64,000 nt of DNA, taken from the NCBI RefSeq assembly GCF_024294785.1, contig NZ_JANCLT010000006.1:1-64000 (forward strand), read 5' to 3'. Within the stretch, counting starts at the first letter, position 1, and each line of letters begins with the position of its first letter. This document shows, piece by piece, positions 42,474 to 50,353 of this stretch. Below the pieces are notes generated by a model, which searched no databases, was not told the origin of the DNA, and saw only the letters and a program-made list of their open reading frames with translations. Both the position numbers and the translations under genes were made by a program. Source of the DNA: Ectobacillus ponti. GTDB lineage: Bacteria; Bacillota; Bacilli; Bacillales; Bacillaceae_G.

Positions 42474-42503
42474 ATAAGGTAACTTAGTAGACAAGTAGTC
42501 AAG
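42474..42503 (+). promoter_or_regulatory. operator shared with the transketolase operon, site 2
   Basis: Identical over 26 nt to 38733-38758 and again starting 6 nt after the -10 box. A leader of about 190 nt follows with no recognised riboswitch; it contains two AAGGTCTAA units just before the start region. Confidence 0.75.
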
Positions 42504-42666
42504 TTTAGGCGGGAGGGAGATACGCATTACTTTCAGGGGGGAAAGGTGTTTAAATTACTGTAAGGGTTTTCAATAAATTCTCTATATGTCACATGCCATG
42601 CAGAGATATGAAAGCAGTTGCAAGGTCTAAAGGAAGAAAGATATAAAGGTCTAAGGAGGAGTTATT

Positions 42667-43998
42667 TTGGATCAACTGGCATTGGAGCAATCCGCTACGA
42701 GAAAAGTTACTATGAGACTTATTCCGTTCTTATTTTTATGTTTTATTATCGCAATCCTAGACAGAGTAAACATCGGCTTTGCCGCTTTACAAATGAATAA
42801 AGATTTGGGTTTCTCTAATGCTGTTTTCGGCTTTGGAGCAGGTATTTTCTTCCTTGGCTATTTCCTGCTGGAGGTGCCGGGAAGCGCTATCATGACCAAG
42901 ATTGGCGCAAGAAAGTGGATCAGCCGAATCATGGTTACATGGGCAGCCATCGCAATTTTTATGGCATTTGTTAAAACACCCGGCCAGTTTTATACAGCAC
43001 GATTCTTGTTGGGTATGGCTGAAGCGAGCTTCTATCCATGTATGGTTCATTACCTGAGCGGATTCTATCAATCCAAGCATCACGCAAAAGCAATCGCCGG
43101 CTTTATGCTGGCAATCCCGGGTGCCAACGCTTTGGGTTCTCCGCTCTCTACCTTCCTGTTGGGAATCAACTGGATGGGATTGGCCGGATGGCAATGGTTG
43201 TTCGTGATTGAAGCAGTGCCTGCTCTTGTCCTGGGCGTTATCTGTTATTTCTATCTTGATGATACGATTGAAGATGCAAAGTGGCTGAACAGTGACGAGA
43301 AGAAGTGGCTGATTGATGTAACAACAAAAGAAAGCCTGGAGAAGCAAAAGGTTAAGCATTATACCTTCCTCCAAGCTTTGAAGGACCGGGATGTGCTCAT
43401 TCTGTCCGCCGGGTACTTCTGTTGGTTGATTGGCTATTACGGAATCAACATGTTCCTTCCGACAATTTCCAAGGGCTTGGCTGATAAGACATCCCTTACG
43501 ATGCAGAATATGGGCTGGGTATTGGGCCTCATGTATGTGTGTGCGATGGTTACCATGTTCCTTGTTGGAAACCATTCTGATAAGAAGAATGAGAGACGCT
43601 GGCACGTAGCGGTATGTCTGGTAGTAAGTGCAATTGCCATGATCTCCAGCACCTACGTAGCAAGCTCCAACATCGTTCTGGCATTTGTACTTCTAACAAT
43701 TGCATTGTGCGGAGCATTTGGCGCCTACTCCCCGTTCTGGGCCATCCCGCCGTCCTTCCTGACAGGCGCGGCAGCGGGCGGAGCGATTGCACTCATTAAC
43801 AGTATCGGTAACTTGGGCGGATTCTTTGGTCCTTACATCGTAGGCTACATAAAGGATGTAACGGGTTCCTTTAATGCAAGCATGATTTTCCTTGGCATTA
43901 GTATGATTGTTGGCTCCCTCATCATTGTATTTTTGGTGAAGCAGTCTGGTAAAGCAGTCAATCGCCAAGCGGAGGACAAGCTGCAAAAGTCCAGCTGA
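42667..43998 (+). CDS. ACS-family MFS transporter (sugar acid/tartrate type)
   Basis: A 443-residue 12-helix transporter of the anion:cation symporter (ACS) branch; LDRVNIGFAALQMNKDLGFS after helix 1 and GMAEASFYPCMVHYLSGFY are its signatures. Relatives import galactonate, glucarate, tartrate and similar carboxylated or anionic substrates with protons. The start is TTG, five nt after the strong site AAGGAGGAG. It is the first gene of the second operator-controlled unit. An anionic sugar derivative is therefore the most likely substrate of the whole regulon. Confidence 0.88.
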   Translation: MDQLALEQSATRKVTMRLIPFLFLCFIIAILDRVNIGFAALQMNKDLGFSNAVFGFGAGIFFLGYFLLEVPGSAIMTKIGARKWISRIMVTWAAIAIFMAFVKTPGQFYTARFLLGMAEASFYPCMVHYLSGFYQSKHHAKAIAGFMLAIPGANALGSPLSTFLLGINWMGLAGWQWLFVIEAVPALVLGVICYFYLDDTIEDAKWLNSDEKKWLIDVTTKESLEKQKVKHYTFLQALKDRDVLILSAGYFCWLIGYYGINMFLPTISKGLADKTSLTMQNMGWVLGLMYVCAMVTMFLVGNHSDKKNERRWHVAVCLVVSAIAMISSTYVASSNIVLAFVLLTIALCGAFGAYSPFWAIPPSFLTGAAAGGAIALINSIGNLGGFFGPYIVGYIKDVTGSFNASMIFLGISMIVGSLIIVFLVKQSGKAVNRQAEDKLQKSS

Positions 43999-44017
43999 AC
44001 ATAATATGTTCCAAAAG

Positions 44018-44057
44018 GAGATTCCAGTGGCCGTATTCATCAGGCACCTGGAATCTC
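44018..44057 (+). other. hairpin between the MFS and pfk-like genes
   Basis: GAGATTCCAG and CTGGAATCTC pair across 20 nt; a separate palindrome GAACATAATATGTTC lies just before. No T run follows, so RNA processing or stability control is more likely than termination. Confidence 0.45.
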
Positions 44058-44101
44058 TTCCGTAGGATAAACCATTTCATGAAGTGGGAGGTGTAAGGCG
44101 T

Positions 44102-45055
44102 ATGAGTAGACTGGGGATTTTAACAAGCGGCGGAGATGCACCGGGTATGAATGCTGCCATTCGAGCTGCGGTAAAAGCTGCGAACCATCATGGATTAGAT
44201 GTGACAGGGATTCAGCGCGGTTACCAAGGCTTAATGGAAGGAGATGTCCGCCAGTTGCAGTTTGCTGATGTAGCGGATTTTGCAGATAAAGGTGGAACAA
44301 TCCTAAAGACATCCCGTTCTCTGGAGTTTATGGAAGAGGCAGGACGCAGCAAGGCATTGCGTACACTGGAGCGCCTCGAAATCAATCGTCTGGTTGTAAT
44401 TGGCGGGGAAGGCTCCTTTAAAGGAGCAGAGAAGCTGCATGAATCCGGTATACAGGTAATTGGCATTCCAGGAACGATTGACAACGACTTAGCCTACACA
44501 GATTACTCCATCGGGTTTGATACAACGCTGAATACTGTGCTGGAATGCATTGGACGGATCAAAGACACAGACTCTTCTCATGACAAAACAACCATCATTG
44601 AGGTTATGGGAAGGTACTGCGGTGATGTTGCCCTGTATTCTGCTTTAGCCGGCGGAGGAGAGATTATATCCACTCCTGAACAGAAGCTTGGATTTGCTGA
44701 AATCTGTTCACAATTGCAGGAGAGAATCGTTGCCGGAAAGCATGACAATCTCATTATTGTAACCGAGAGAATGTACAGTCTGCCAGAGCTGCAGCAATAT
44801 ATTGAAGAAGAGTTGCATGTAAGCGTCAGAACAACCGTACTGGGCTTTATCCAAAGAGGGGGAAATCCATCGGCATTTGACCGGGTGCTTGCAGGCAGGA
44901 TGGGTGTCAAGGCGGTAGAACTGCTGTTAGAGGGTGTCTCAGGACAGGCCGTTGGAATGAAGGAGAATAAGTTGATTCATAAGGCATTCCGGGATATTCA
45001 TGCTGAAACGGCGGATAAGCAAGAGCAATATCAGCTGTTGGCTACCCTCCTATAG
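44102..45055 (+). CDS. divergent ATP-type phosphofructokinase (PfkA family)
   Basis: A 317-residue PfkA homologue that aligns without gaps to Bacillus PfkA through residue 260. Catalytic D127 and D129 (GTIDND), E222, R243 and R252 are kept. However the nucleotide/Mg residue D103 is E (GGEGS), R162 is K (HDKTT) and H249 is F (LGFIQRGG); R162 and H249 normally hold the 6-phosphate of fructose 6-phosphate. R25 of the allosteric site is K. So it is probably a paralogue acting on another sugar or free of PEP/ADP control. GGGAGGTG lies 8 nt upstream. It is followed by the SR1P-like and RpiB-like genes. Confidence 0.88.
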   Translation: MSRLGILTSGGDAPGMNAAIRAAVKAANHHGLDVTGIQRGYQGLMEGDVRQLQFADVADFADKGGTILKTSRSLEFMEEAGRSKALRTLERLEINRLVVIGGEGSFKGAEKLHESGIQVIGIPGTIDNDLAYTDYSIGFDTTLNTVLECIGRIKDTDSSHDKTTIIEVMGRYCGDVALYSALAGGGEIISTPEQKLGFAEICSQLQERIVAGKHDNLIIVTERMYSLPELQQYIEEELHVSVRTTVLGFIQRGGNPSAFDRVLAGRMGVKAVELLLEGVSGQAVGMKENKLIHKAFRDIHAETADKQEQYQLLATLL

Positions 45056-45091
45056 GGAGATTTCTAAAGGGAAGAGAATGGAGGATGAGGA

Positions 45092-45235
45092 ATGCAGGTA
45101 AAGCAGGGGATTATTATTTGCCAGGCATGTGAAGAGGTGATTGCCGAGGTCGACGGCGCGGAGGCAGTGAAAACATGGTATGGGGTATGTGCGGGCTGTT
45201 CGGGGAAAAAGCGGATGAGTGAAGGGGAGAGATAG
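45092..45235 (+). CDS. SR1P-like GapA-binding small protein
   Basis: A 47-residue peptide with C10-x-x-C13 and C33-x-x-C36 zinc-type pairs: GIIICQACEEVIAEVD and TWYGVCAGC closely resemble the SR1P peptide of B. subtilis (pattern IVCQxC...I...LYGxCxxC), which binds glyceraldehyde-3-phosphate dehydrogenase GapA and helps RNase J1. GGAGGATGAGG lies just before the ATG. Its stop overlaps nothing but ends one base before the rpiB-like start. In B. subtilis SR1P is encoded on the regulatory RNA SR1; here it is embedded in a sugar operon. Confidence 0.65.
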   Translation: MQVKQGIIICQACEEVIAEVDGAEAVKTWYGVCAGCSGKKRMSEGER

Positions 45236-45236
45236 G

Positions 45237-45716
45237 ATGAAGGTCGTAATCGCATCTGACCATGGCGGAGTAGGAATCCGCAGAGAGATTATATCGTTGC
45301 TGGAGGAATTACATATTACATACTTGGACCTTGGCTGTGACTGCAGTGGTTCCGTTGACTATCCGGACTATGCGATTCCAGCGGCGGAAAAGGTGGCGCG
45401 CGGTGAAGTCGATTGTGGTATCCTAATCTGCGGAACGGGCATTGGCATGAGTATCGCAGCCAATAAAGTAAGAGGTGTCCGCTGCGCGCTGGTGCACGAT
45501 ACATTCAGCGCTAAGGCAACACGAGAGCATAATAATACAAATATGCTTGCGATGGGCGAGCGTGTCATCGGGCCGGGTTTGGCCTGTGAGATTGTAAAGG
45601 TATGGCTGGAAACGCCTTTTGCAGGCGGCAGACATGAGCAACGCGTGAGCAAAATTATGGAATACGAGGGGAATCTGGGGTTAACTGATACATTCATGAT
45701 TCCGCATGAAAAATAG
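45237..45716 (+). CDS. RpiB/LacAB-family sugar-phosphate isomerase
   Basis: A 159-residue aldose-ketose isomerase: IASDHGG (Asp-His sugar-phosphate site), GILICGTGIGMSIAANK with the base-acting Cys, and VHDTFSAKATREHNNTNMLAMG. Family members act on ribose 5-P, allose 6-P, galactose 6-P, erythrose/erythrulose 4-P or 4-deoxy-4-sulfoerythrose. The ATG at 45237 has GGGGAGAG 6 nt upstream. With a transketolase in the regulon a tetrose or pentose derivative is plausible. Confidence 0.88.
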   Translation: MKVVIASDHGGVGIRREIISLLEELHITYLDLGCDCSGSVDYPDYAIPAAEKVARGEVDCGILICGTGIGMSIAANKVRGVRCALVHDTFSAKATREHNNTNMLAMGERVIGPGLACEIVKVWLETPFAGGRHEQRVSKIMEYEGNLGLTDTFMIPHEK

Positions 45717-45725
45717 TAACATACC

Positions 45726-45783
45726 AGAAAAGCAAGGGTATGGCGGCCAAAACTGTGGCTGCCGCATCCTTGCTTTTCTTTGG
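45726..45783 (+). terminator. terminator of the MFS-pfk-rpiB unit
   Basis: AGAAAAGCAAGG pairs with CCTTGCTTTTCT, with an inner GGC/GCC stem, then TTT. Confidence 0.82.
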
Positions 45784-45886
45784 GAACCTCTTCTCTTGGA
45801 CAAGGCGTTTGAATTGCCATCTACATAAAATCATGCTATTTTTTAAATCCTACATCATATGAACTGAATGAAAAGGAGAAAACAAC

Positions 45887-46561
45887 ATGAGCAATAACAC
45901 AACCAAGAAACAAGAAATTCTCGCCGCTTATGAATTCCGCCATGCAACAAAGGTGTTTGACCCAACAAAGAAAATCAGCGATGAGGATTTTCACTTTATT
46001 TTAGAAACAGGAAGATTATCCCCAAGCTCTGTCGGCTTTGAGCCATGGAAGTTTCTGATTGTGCAAAACCAGAGCTTGCGCGAAAAGCTGCGTGAGGTAT
46101 GCTGGGGGGCGCAGGGACAATTGCCGACAGCGAGCCATTTTATGATTATCCTTGCGAAAAAGAATGCCCGCTATGACTCCGAGTATGTGTTGGACCTGCA
46201 GCGGAACGTGAAGGGGATGCCGGAAGAGACCATTCAGATGATTGAGCCGCGCTACAAGGAGTTCCAGGAGTCAGACCAGAAGCTGTTTGAAAGCGAACGC
46301 GCTTTGTTCGACTGGGCATCCAAGCAGACATACATTGCGTTAGGAAATATGATGACAGCTGCCGCCCTGATTGGCATCGACTCCTGCCCGATTGAAGGCT
46401 TCCCTTATGATAAGGTACAAGCTATTCTGGAGGAAGAAGGCTTGCTTGACAGCAAGGAGTGGGGCTTATCTGTGATGGCGGCGTTCGGTTACCGGGCACA
46501 GGATCCGGCCCGCGCAAAAACAAGACAGTCACTGGAGCAGATTGTGCAGTGGATCAACTAA
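45887..46561 (+). CDS. nitroreductase-family NAD(P)H oxidoreductase (NfsB/YfkO-like)
   Basis: A 224-residue FMN enzyme: the FMN-phosphate block [56 protein letters not shown] and the late [19 protein letters not shown]. These enzymes reduce nitroaromatics and quinones by two electrons and often answer quinone stress. AAAGGAG lies 9 nt before the ATG. A terminator-like hairpin separates it from the YceI gene, whose promoter carries an MhqR-like palindrome. Confidence 0.9.
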   Translation: MSNNTTKKQEILAAYEFRHATKVFDPTKKISDEDFHFILETGRLSPSSVGFEPWKFLIVQNQSLREKLREVCWGAQGQLPTASHFMIILAKKNARYDSEYVLDLQRNVKGMPEETIQMIEPRYKEFQESDQKLFESERALFDWASKQTYIALGNMMTAAALIGIDSCPIEGFPYDKVQAILEEEGLLDSKEWGLSVMAAFGYRAQDPARAKTRQSLEQIVQWIN

Positions 46562-46604
46562 AGGACAATAACCGTCTGCGTGCAGCAGGCGGTTGTTCTT
46601 TAGT
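46559..46604 (+). terminator. terminator after the nitroreductase gene
   Basis: CTAAAG.ACAA.AACCG.CTGC pairs imperfectly with GCAG.CGGTT.TTCTTTAG around GTGCA; only a short T run. Confidence 0.6.
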
Positions 46605-46647
46605 GGCTGAAAAATGGACGGGTATACTGCACAGGCAGTTATTTTTG

Positions 46648-46677
46648 TTGACAGTGCTCCTCATGACATGGTACATT
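46648..46677 (+). promoter_or_regulatory. promoter of the yceI-like gene
   Basis: TTGACA, 18 nt, TACATT. The downstream palindrome starts directly after the -10 box. Confidence 0.55.
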
Positions 46678-46722
46678 TATCTCGAATTAAAGATAATTAA
46701 TTTCGAGATAATTACTTTCGAG
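46678..46722. promoter_or_regulatory. MhqR/MarR-type operator
   Basis: TATCTCGAA (46678-46686) and TTCGAGATA (46702-46710) form perfect 9-bp inverted arms 15 nt apart, with weaker partner halves (AAGATAA at 46690-46696 and TTCGAG at 46717-46722). The arms equal the halves of the B. subtilis MhqR consensus tATCTcgaAtTCgAGATa, linked to quinone stress. Confidence 0.6.
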
Positions 46723-46768
46723 GCTGTATGCTTTGAAAATAAAATAAAAATATTGGGGGAATTTTAAC

Positions 46769-47296
46769 ATGGCAAAGTGGACAGTTGACCAAGCGCACTC
46801 CAGCGTTGGCTTTGAAGTAAAGCATATGATGGTATCCAAGGTGAGAGGACAATTCACTTCTTACACTGCTGACGTAGAAGCGGCAGACCTGACAGACCTG
46901 ACAACAGCAAGCATCTCCTTCAAGTTTGATGTGGCAAGCATCAACACAAGCAGTGCAGACCGTGACGGACACTTGAAATCTGCAGACTTCTTCGATGCAG
47001 AGCAATATCCAGCGATCACGTTCCAATCCACAAGCATCACAAGAGACGGCGACGATTACGAAGTGACGGGCGACCTGACAATCAAGGATGTAACAAAGCC
47101 GGTAACATTCGCTGTTGAATTTGGCGGCAAAGGCACGAACCCATGGGGCGTGGAAGTATACGGCTTTGAAGCAGAAGCGAAAATCAACCGTGAAGAGTTC
47201 GGCCTGACTTGGAATGCAGCTTTGGAAACAGGCGGCGTACTCGTTGGCAAAGACGTTAAAATCAAAGTAGAGCTGGAAGTCAATCCGCAAGCGTAA
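46769..47296 (+). CDS. YceI-family lipocalin-like protein
   Basis: A 175-residue protein of the YceI family: WTVDQAHSSVGFEVKHMMVSKVRGQF, SADRDGHLKSADFFDAEQYPAITF and GDLTIKDVTKPVTFAVEFGG are characteristic. It has no signal peptide, so unlike E. coli YceI it is cytoplasmic. Family members form a hydrophobic tunnel binding polyprenyl or quinone-like lipids. GGGGGAA lies 8 nt upstream of the ATG, and the MhqR-like palindrome suggests induction by electrophiles. Confidence 0.92.
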   Translation: MAKWTVDQAHSSVGFEVKHMMVSKVRGQFTSYTADVEAADLTDLTTASISFKFDVASINTSSADRDGHLKSADFFDAEQYPAITFQSTSITRDGDDYEVTGDLTIKDVTKPVTFAVEFGGKGTNPWGVEVYGFEAEAKINREEFGLTWNAALETGGVLVGKDVKIKVELEVNPQA

Positions 47297-47318
47297 GCTT
47301 TATCATATGATTTGAATT

Positions 47319-47370
47319 AAAATATGTTGAATCCATCCTGCAAACAGGTGTGGATTCAACATATTTTTTA
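47319..47370 (+). terminator. terminator after yceI
   Basis: AAATATGTTGAATCCA pairs with TGGATTCAACATATTT across a 15-nt loop, then TTTT. Confidence 0.88.
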
Positions 47371-47443
47371 TGTTCGGGGTAGAAACCGCCGGCGAATCAT
47401 GTCCAGAAAAGTTGGAATTTGTCTATTATTGAGAACAATAGCG

Positions 47444-47472
47444 TTGACTGTTAAGAATGCCATCTCTATAAT
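47444..47472 (+). promoter_or_regulatory. sigma-A promoter of the 5'-nucleotidase gene
   Basis: TTGACT, 17 nt, TATAAT, about 205 nt before the start codon. Confidence 0.75.
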
Positions 47473-47479
47473 TGAAGAC

Positions 47480-47682
47480 GCATACATAAAAACTATCTTA
47501 TGTAATTAAGGTGATATGGCCAACAGGCTGCTATCCGGTAATGGAAGCAGGGGGAAGTTTGTAGATGGCAGGCCGTTTCGTGGGGAAGCGTTGGCAGGTC
47601 CCTTATACGCAAGTTTTTTCTTGCGGCGGAGCTTACGTACAGGGAATTTTTTGTGTGTACTTTTTTAGGGGGGAATTTACCG
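47480..47682 (+). promoter_or_regulatory. long unassigned 5' leader of the 5'-nucleotidase gene
   Basis: About 200 nt of GC-rich leader between promoter and start codon, with a CGCAAG/CTTGCG hairpin (47608-47625, T6 loop) and GTAC/GTAC near the ribosome site. It does not fit purine, c-di-GMP, TPP or cobalamin aptamers as I know them. A cis-regulatory RNA is possible but unproven. Confidence 0.35.
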
Positions 47683-49893
47683 GTGAAGAAAGACAAGAAA
47701 GTGCTGCTCGGAACTGCAATTGCATTGGGGGTAACGGTTCCTCAGCTGGTGCCGGCAATGGCCACTGCTGAAGGAACAGCTGCGGCTGATCCTGTTGTAC
47801 AGCTGCGTATTCTGGAGACATCCGATATTCACGAAAACCTGATGAACTACGACTACTATCAAACAAAGGTAGACGAAAAGGTTGGTTTGGTTAAGACTGC
47901 AACATTGATTCAGGCTGCCCGCGGCGAAGTGAAGAACTCTGTCCTGTTTGATGATGGAGATGCGTTGCAAGGCAATCCGCTTGGCGACTATATGGCCAAG
48001 ATAAAGGGCATTCAGACTGGCGAAACACACCCGCTGTACCGATTGATGAATCTTTTGCAATATGATGCGATTTCACTGGGAAACCATGAATTTAACTATG
48101 GGTTGGATTTCCTGGCAAAATCATTGGAGACAGCGAAATTCCCTGTTATTAACTCTAACGTGTACAAGGACGATGGCGATAATAATGATGCAAATGATCA
48201 AAATTATTTCAAGCCATATGAGATTATTGATAAGCAAGTAGAAGACCAAAACGGGCAAAAGCACAGCCTGAAAGTCGGCGTGTTGGGCTTTGTGCCGCCG
48301 CAAGTTATGAACTGGGACAAAGCGAACCTGGAAGGCAAGGTAAAAGCGAAGGATATTATTGAAACAGCCAATAAGCTTGTTCCGGAAATGAAAGCAAAAG
48401 GAGCCGATGTGATTGTGGCCCTGGCACACTCCGGTGTGGATGAGAGAGGTTATCTGCTTGGCATGGAAAACGCATCCTTCTACTTGACACAGGTTCAAGG
48501 TATTGATGCTGTGCTGACCGGCCACTCCCATGCTGTAATCGCGAAGAATTATAACGGTGTACCCGTTGTTATGCCGGGCGCGTTCGGCAGCAACCTCGGT
48601 ATTATTGATATGGAGCTCAAGCAGGAGAACGGAAAGTGGGTTGTGAATCAGCAGGCTTCTGTTCCGTCTGTCCGTCCAATTCCTACTACAGCAGTGCAGC
48701 TTGACCCAACACTGGTCGATGCAGTGAAGCCGGAGCATGAGGGAACCATTGCTTATGTCAATCAGCCGGTTGGAAAAACAACTGCTCCAATCAACAGCTA
48801 CTTCGCACTTGTGAAGGACGACCCGTCCATTCAGATTGTAACGAATGCCCAAAAGTGGTATACAGAGCAGAAGATGAAGGGGACAAAATATGAAGGGCTG
48901 CCGGTTCTGTCAGCAGGCGCGCCATTTAAAGCAGGCGGCCGTAATGGCGTAGACTATTATACAGATATCCCGGCGGGCACACTGGCCATTAAGAACGTGG
49001 CTGACCTGTATGTATTCCCGAATACACTGTATGCAGTGAAAATTAACGGTGCGCAATTGAAGGACTGGCTGGAAATGTCTGCAGGACAGTTCAATCAGAT
49101 TGACCCGGCCAAGACAGAAGAGCAGGCATTAATTAACACAGTCTTCCCAACCTACAACTATGATGTGCTGGATGGCGTACAATATCAAATTGACGTTACA
49201 CAGCCGGCCAGGTTTGATAAGGATGGAAAAGTAGTGAACGAAGGAGCCAATCGTATTGTGAACCTGACATACCAGGGCAAACCGGTGGCTGACACGCAAG
49301 AATTCGTTGTGGCGACAAACAACTATCGCGGCAGCAACCCGTCATTCCCTGGCGTAGGCAAGGGTGAAATCATCCTGCGGGCTCCGGATGAGAACCGTCA
49401 AATCATTGTGGAATATATCCGCAATGTAGGTACAGTGAATCCATCTGCGGACGGCAACTGGTCCTTTAAGCCGATTGACAGCAAAACCTTGAATGTTACC
49501 TTTGAATCCTCGCCAAATGCCCAAAAGTATTTGACGGACGAATCTGACATTAAATATGTGGGAGCTTCTGATGTAAACACGGGATTTGCGAGATACTCCC
49601 TGAAGTTTGAGGCGCCAAGCACACCGGCTCCCGGCGATGATACACCAGACCCTGGAACTGAAACACCAGCTCCGGACAAGGGTACACCAGCTCCGGGAAC
49701 CGGCACAACAGCTCCCGGCTCTCAAACGGGTGCAGGCGGCAATCAGGGTACAACACCTGCAACAAACACAGGCGGTTCCAATACAACGGGTGAGCTTCCT
49801 GACACAGCGACCAACATCTTCACGATGCTGGCAGCGGGCCTTGCGGCAGTGGGTGCAGGCATTGCCGGTCTGTACCGCCGCAAGAAAGCTTAA
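47683..49893 (+). CDS. sortase-anchored 5'-nucleotidase / metallophosphoesterase
   Basis: A 736-residue surface enzyme. A signal peptide (1-about 28) is followed by a calcineurin-like metallophosphatase domain (ILETSDIHENLMNYDYY, DGDALQGNPLGDY, GNHEFNYG, ALAHSGVDERG, LTGHSH) and a 5'-nucleotidase C-terminal domain (VPTYNYDVLDGVQYQIDV, NNYRGSNPSFPG). A Pro/Gly/Thr linker and LPDTA (705-709), hydrophobic span and YRRKKA tail complete it. It would release nucleosides or phosphate from nucleotides at the wall; B. subtilis YhcR, also LPDT-anchored, is a relative. Start is GTG at 47683 with AGGGGGGAA 7-9 nt upstream. Confidence 0.9.
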   Translation: MKKDKKVLLGTAIALGVTVPQLVPAMATAEGTAAADPVVQLRILETSDIHENLMNYDYYQTKVDEKVGLVKTATLIQAARGEVKNSVLFDDGDALQGNPLGDYMAKIKGIQTGETHPLYRLMNLLQYDAISLGNHEFNYGLDFLAKSLETAKFPVINSNVYKDDGDNNDANDQNYFKPYEIIDKQVEDQNGQKHSLKVGVLGFVPPQVMNWDKANLEGKVKAKDIIETANKLVPEMKAKGADVIVALAHSGVDERGYLLGMENASFYLTQVQGIDAVLTGHSHAVIAKNYNGVPVVMPGAFGSNLGIIDMELKQENGKWVVNQQASVPSVRPIPTTAVQLDPTLVDAVKPEHEGTIAYVNQPVGKTTAPINSYFALVKDDPSIQIVTNAQKWYTEQKMKGTKYEGLPVLSAGAPFKAGGRNGVDYYTDIPAGTLAIKNVADLYVFPNTLYAVKINGAQLKDWLEMSAGQFNQIDPAKTEEQALINTVFPTYNYDVLDGVQYQIDVTQPARFDKDGKVVNEGANRIVNLTYQGKPVADTQEFVVATNNYRGSNPSFPGVGKGEIILRAPDENRQIIVEYIRNVGTVNPSADGNWSFKPIDSKTLNVTFESSPNAQKYLTDESDIKYVGASDVNTGFARYSLKFEAPSTPAPGDDTPDPGTETPAPDKGTPAPGTGTTAPGSQTGAGGNQGTTPATNTGGSNTTGELPDTATNIFTMLAAGLAAVGAGIAGLYRRKKA

Positions 49894-49929
49894 TAGATAT
49901 ATAGGACAAGTCTCGAAAAGATAGAAGTG

Positions 49930-49988
49930 AAAAGGAGGATGACCCAAAAGACTGCCCACAAGCGGACTTCCGGGTCGTCCTTTTTATA
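49930..49988 (+). terminator. terminator after the 5'-nucleotidase gene
   Basis: AAAAGGAGGATGACCC pairs with GGGTCGTCCTTTTT (small bulge) around a 24-nt loop; the stem also masks an AAGGAGG sequence. 49989-50185 holds no recognised gene. Confidence 0.7.
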
Positions 49989-50185
49989 TGCTTTGCCGGA
50001 AAAACACCGGGTCGCCGCAAATTCAAGGGGAGAACTTTGGATTCATTTCCTTGGATACACCTCTTTTATTCCGCTTGGGAGAGGGGAGAGAAGTTCAGGA
50101 GGGATGGAATAGTTTTAATGAGCATTTATCCTGGATATAAGCATATAAAGAGTTTTTGTTTTATCTAAGAATTTAAATATAAGCA

Positions 50186-50215
50186 TCGACATTCCATAAA
50201 AATACATGGTAAAAT
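50186..50215 (+). promoter_or_regulatory. putative promoter of the T7SS operon
   Basis: TCGACA, 18 nt, TAAAAT, about 140 nt before essC. An AAGGAGG follows at 50217 without a usable start, and CCTCC at about 50285 could pair with it. Confidence 0.45.
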
Positions 50216-50353
50216 CAAGGAGGATTTAGTGGGTTAATTGATTCGACAGCTATTGTCTTCTTTTCATCTATGAACCTGGAAGACCTCCTGCCTGCAGGAA
50301 GCTCTGATCAGATACATAGATATATGGAAGCGTGCTATAAGGAGAACTTGGGA

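Noticed and set aside
42618-42660. Leader peptide in the MFS 5' region
   Set aside because: Short frames occur but none has a ribosome site or control-codon run typical of attenuators.
49927-50112. Small open frame between the 5'-nucleotidase and T7SS genes
   Set aside because: It spans the terminator hairpin and encodes no recognisable protein.
50270-50353. Earlier ATG for essC
   Set aside because: No ribosome site, and family members begin at the IVTLMNRER segment, which has AAGGAG upstream at 50338-50343.
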